Below, one piece after another: positions 12,790 through 13,890 of a stretch of DNA of 13,890 nucleotides (positions are counted from its first letter, which is position 1; each line of letters opens with the position of its first letter). The stretch comes from Bacillota bacterium (GTDB lineage: Bacteria; Bacillota; Clostridia; Christensenellales; Pumilibacteraceae), in contig WQSV01000023.1 in NCBI GenBank assembly GCA_009787685.1, positions 1-13,890 on the forward strand, written 5' to 3'. The notes beneath the pieces were generated by a model. The model did no database searches, was not told the origin of the DNA, and saw nothing but the letters and a program-made list of their open reading frames with translations. The position numbers were made by a program, and so were the translations under genes.

Positions 12790-12836
12790 CTAGTTAACGG
12801 TGAATAACGAATAGTTAATATTTGTTGTTGCAACAA
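12790..12836. repeat. Single heptamer arm and palindrome before the phosphoribosyltransferase gene
   Basis: TAGTTAA, CGGTGAA, TAACGAA, TAGTTAA (12791-12818) has the 7-base period but no complementary second arm. TTGTTGCAACAA (12825-12836) is a perfect 12-bp palindrome touching the AAAGGAGG ribosome site. It is probably a partial or decayed copy of the family. Confidence 0.45.
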
Positions 12837-12847
12837 AGGAGGCAAAC

Positions 12848-13432
12848 ATGAAACATAGGCAAATAACAATTCTAGGAGAGACTCGTTCTCTCCCAATCTC
12901 CAAAATAGGCAATATTGAAATCGCAGGCTTCGACAGCGTTGGTGACATGCAGATTATTTTGAAGGTGGCGAAAGAACTCCATTCCCAAATTATTGAAGTG
13001 GCATGTGTCGGGCGTCCGCACATTATCATAACAACCGAATTGAAAGGTTTGCCCCTATCTCAAGAACTAGCGCGCCTCCTTAATATTGACTATCTAGTCC
13101 TTAGAAAATCTGAAAAGGTCTATATGGGTGAATGTATTTGTTTAAAAGGAGAAAGCATAACAAGCGGAGAGAGCAATTACTATCTTTCAAAAACAAACTT
13201 CGAAAAAATGAAGAACAAAAACATCCTATTCGTCGACGATGTTTTTTCAACAGGAAAAACAATGGAGACAATCCTTGAACTAGCAAAACAAACAAACGCA
13301 AACTTAATTAGCGCCTTCTTCATTTTGCGAGAGCAAATGGACGGACAAGACAATGACAAAGTTGTGAAATTTTCCCATGAGGGAATTCCATGCATCGCCT
13401 GTGGAACATTAAAATGCTCAATAGTGCAGTGA
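12848..13432 (+). CDS. APRT-like phosphoribosyltransferase
   Basis: A 194-residue type I phosphoribosyltransferase. The PRPP-binding loop is ILFVDDVFSTGKTM (about 126-139), with adjacent acids D130 and D131 and the STGKT phosphate clamp. TTELKGLPLSQELARLLNIDYLVLRKSEKVYMGECI (about 59-94) matches the purine PRTase region where adenine and xanthine PRTases read 'E.rG..la..lA..l..p.v..RK..K'. This points to a nucleobase-salvage or sensing role with an adenine- or xanthine-like substrate that cannot be fixed by eye. AAAGGAGG lies 4 bp upstream of the ATG and fixes the start. It is the only gene here that ends in TGA. The gene sits between two ABC exporter halves, so a shared transcript or shared purine-related role is possible. 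Confidence 0.85.
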   Translation: MKHRQITILGETRSLPISKIGNIEIAGFDSVGDMQIILKVAKELHSQIIEVACVGRPHIIITTELKGLPLSQELARLLNIDYLVLRKSEKVYMGECICLKGESITSGESNYYLSKTNFEKMKNKNILFVDDVFSTGKTMETILELAKQTNANLISAFFILREQMDGQDNDKVVKFSHEGIPCIACGTLKCSIVQ

Positions 13433-13440
13433 AATGAAGC

Positions 13441-13520
13441 TTAACGCATAACATTGTTAAAATTTTTAACAGATGCTATCAGTCGTTAAACGTTGTGAGT
13501 AATGCATTACGCATTATATA
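13441..13520. repeat. Probable heptamer-family element overlapping the second ABC gene start
   Basis: The left side is TTAACGC, ATAACAT. The right side is GTAATGC, ATTACGC, ATTATAT (13500-13520). The two sides are partly complementary. The centre GTTAAAATTTTTAAC (13456-13470) is a palindrome resembling the TTAAAATTTTTA centre of element 2 (3781-3792). Decay makes the assignment moderate. Confidence 0.5.
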
Positions 13521-13525
13521 AAAAA

Positions 13526-13890
13526 ATGCGAAACCGATTTTTTGAAGACGAACAATTAACCTATAGGTTTTCTAAAAAAGCGTTCAAAAAAACGCTCTCT
13601 TTTGCCAAACCATATAGAAAAACCATAATAACTTCATTTGTTTTTATGCTAGTTTTCGCGTTCATTGCTCTAGCCCCTCCAATGGTCACAAGGTTTTTAG
13701 TTGATTATGTCATCACAACTCAAGATGGTTTTTTGGGGCTTGGAGTGATTCAAACAGCAATCATACTCCTTTTATCTCTTGTTCTAATCTATGCCAGTGA
13801 CATATTTTTTACTTTTCTAAGTCAGAGGCTAATGCTTCGAACGGGTCACAAAATGGTTCATGACATTCGTCACGACACTTTCAAAAACCT
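13526..13890 (+). CDS. ABC exporter half-transporter, N-terminal part (3' end outside window)
   Basis: The frame is open to the window end. The visible 121 residues begin MRNRFFEDEQLTYRFSKKAFKKTLSFAKPYRK, a cytoplasmic N-terminal elbow helix. TM1 follows (TIITSFVFMLVFAFIALAPPMVTRFLVDYVI), then a short loop, TM2 (VIQTAIILLLSLVLIYASDIFFTFLSQRLML) and HKMVHDIRHDTFKNL, the conserved intracellular coupling region of ABC exporters. It is probably the catalytic partner of the subunit at 11001-12785, since that one carries a degenerate site. An in-frame ATG at 13502 inside the upstream repeat would add MHYALYKK. Neither start has a ribosome site, and 13526 was chosen because the extra codons are repeat-derived. 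Confidence 0.8.
   Translation, partial: MRNRFFEDEQLTYRFSKKAFKKTLSFAKPYRKTIITSFVFMLVFAFIALAPPMVTRFLVDYVITTQDGFLGLGVIQTAIILLLSLVLIYASDIFFTFLSQRLMLRTGHKMVHDIRHDTFKN

Noticed and set aside
13430..13438. TGA at the end of the phosphoribosyltransferase gene as a selenocysteine codon
   Set aside because: Read-through would add only a few residues before TAA, no SECIS-like hairpin with suitable spacing is apparent, and the protein already has family length.

Overview
This is an AT-rich bacterial chromosome segment with densely packed genes, all on the + strand. A class II GalT, several strong AGGAGG-type ribosome sites, a heterodimer-type ABC exporter and a selenocysteine apparatus point to a Bacillota (Clostridia-like) organism, perhaps an uncultured gut lineage. 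That assignment is inference; no marker here fixes the taxon.

Layout. 1-1550: the 3' part of selB, then selC (tRNA-Sec, anticodon UCA) and a clear terminator. 1573-3676: a well-formed promoter with an upstream palindrome drives a 160-aa protein that resembles only the C-terminal domain of FtsZ. A 322-bp leader with two imperfect direct repeats follows, then a WYL-domain regulator and its terminator. 3741-6171: a hypothetical protein with a repeat-derived linker, then an orphan ParA on what looks like a leaderless transcript. 6308-7476: dihydrofolate reductase and a bacterial PH-domain membrane protein. 7507-10912: a promoter with a structured leader, class II galT, a zinc-ribbon membrane protein, and recF carrying an in-frame repeat insertion. 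11001-13890: an ABC exporter half with Asp at the catalytic Glu position, a phosphoribosyltransferase, and the start of a second ABC exporter half that is cut by the window end.

The most unusual signal is not a gene. Many intergenic gaps, and two reading frames, contain degenerate tandem heptamers, usually as two complementary arms around a short AT-rich centre (1248-1333, 3741-3830, 5233-5303, 7602-7704, with weaker cases at 10960-10994, 12790-12836 and 13441-13520; in genes at 4447-4713 and 10555-10641). The heptamer sequence differs from copy to copy. The arm-centre-arm layout and the GGAT...ATC centre recur in three copies. The two coding copies keep the reading frame, one of them inside RecF. 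Every gene here that clearly lacks a Shine-Dalgarno site lies directly downstream of one of these elements. They look like a mobile or self-renewing palindromic repeat family comparable in behaviour to Rickettsia palindromic elements or to cyanobacterial heptameric repeats.

How the genes work together: selB and selC form a selenocysteine decoding pair. No selenoprotein gene was seen in the window, and TGA is used as a stop only once in twelve genes. recF, dhfr and parA are housekeeping functions. The two ABC halves probably form a heterodimeric exporter.
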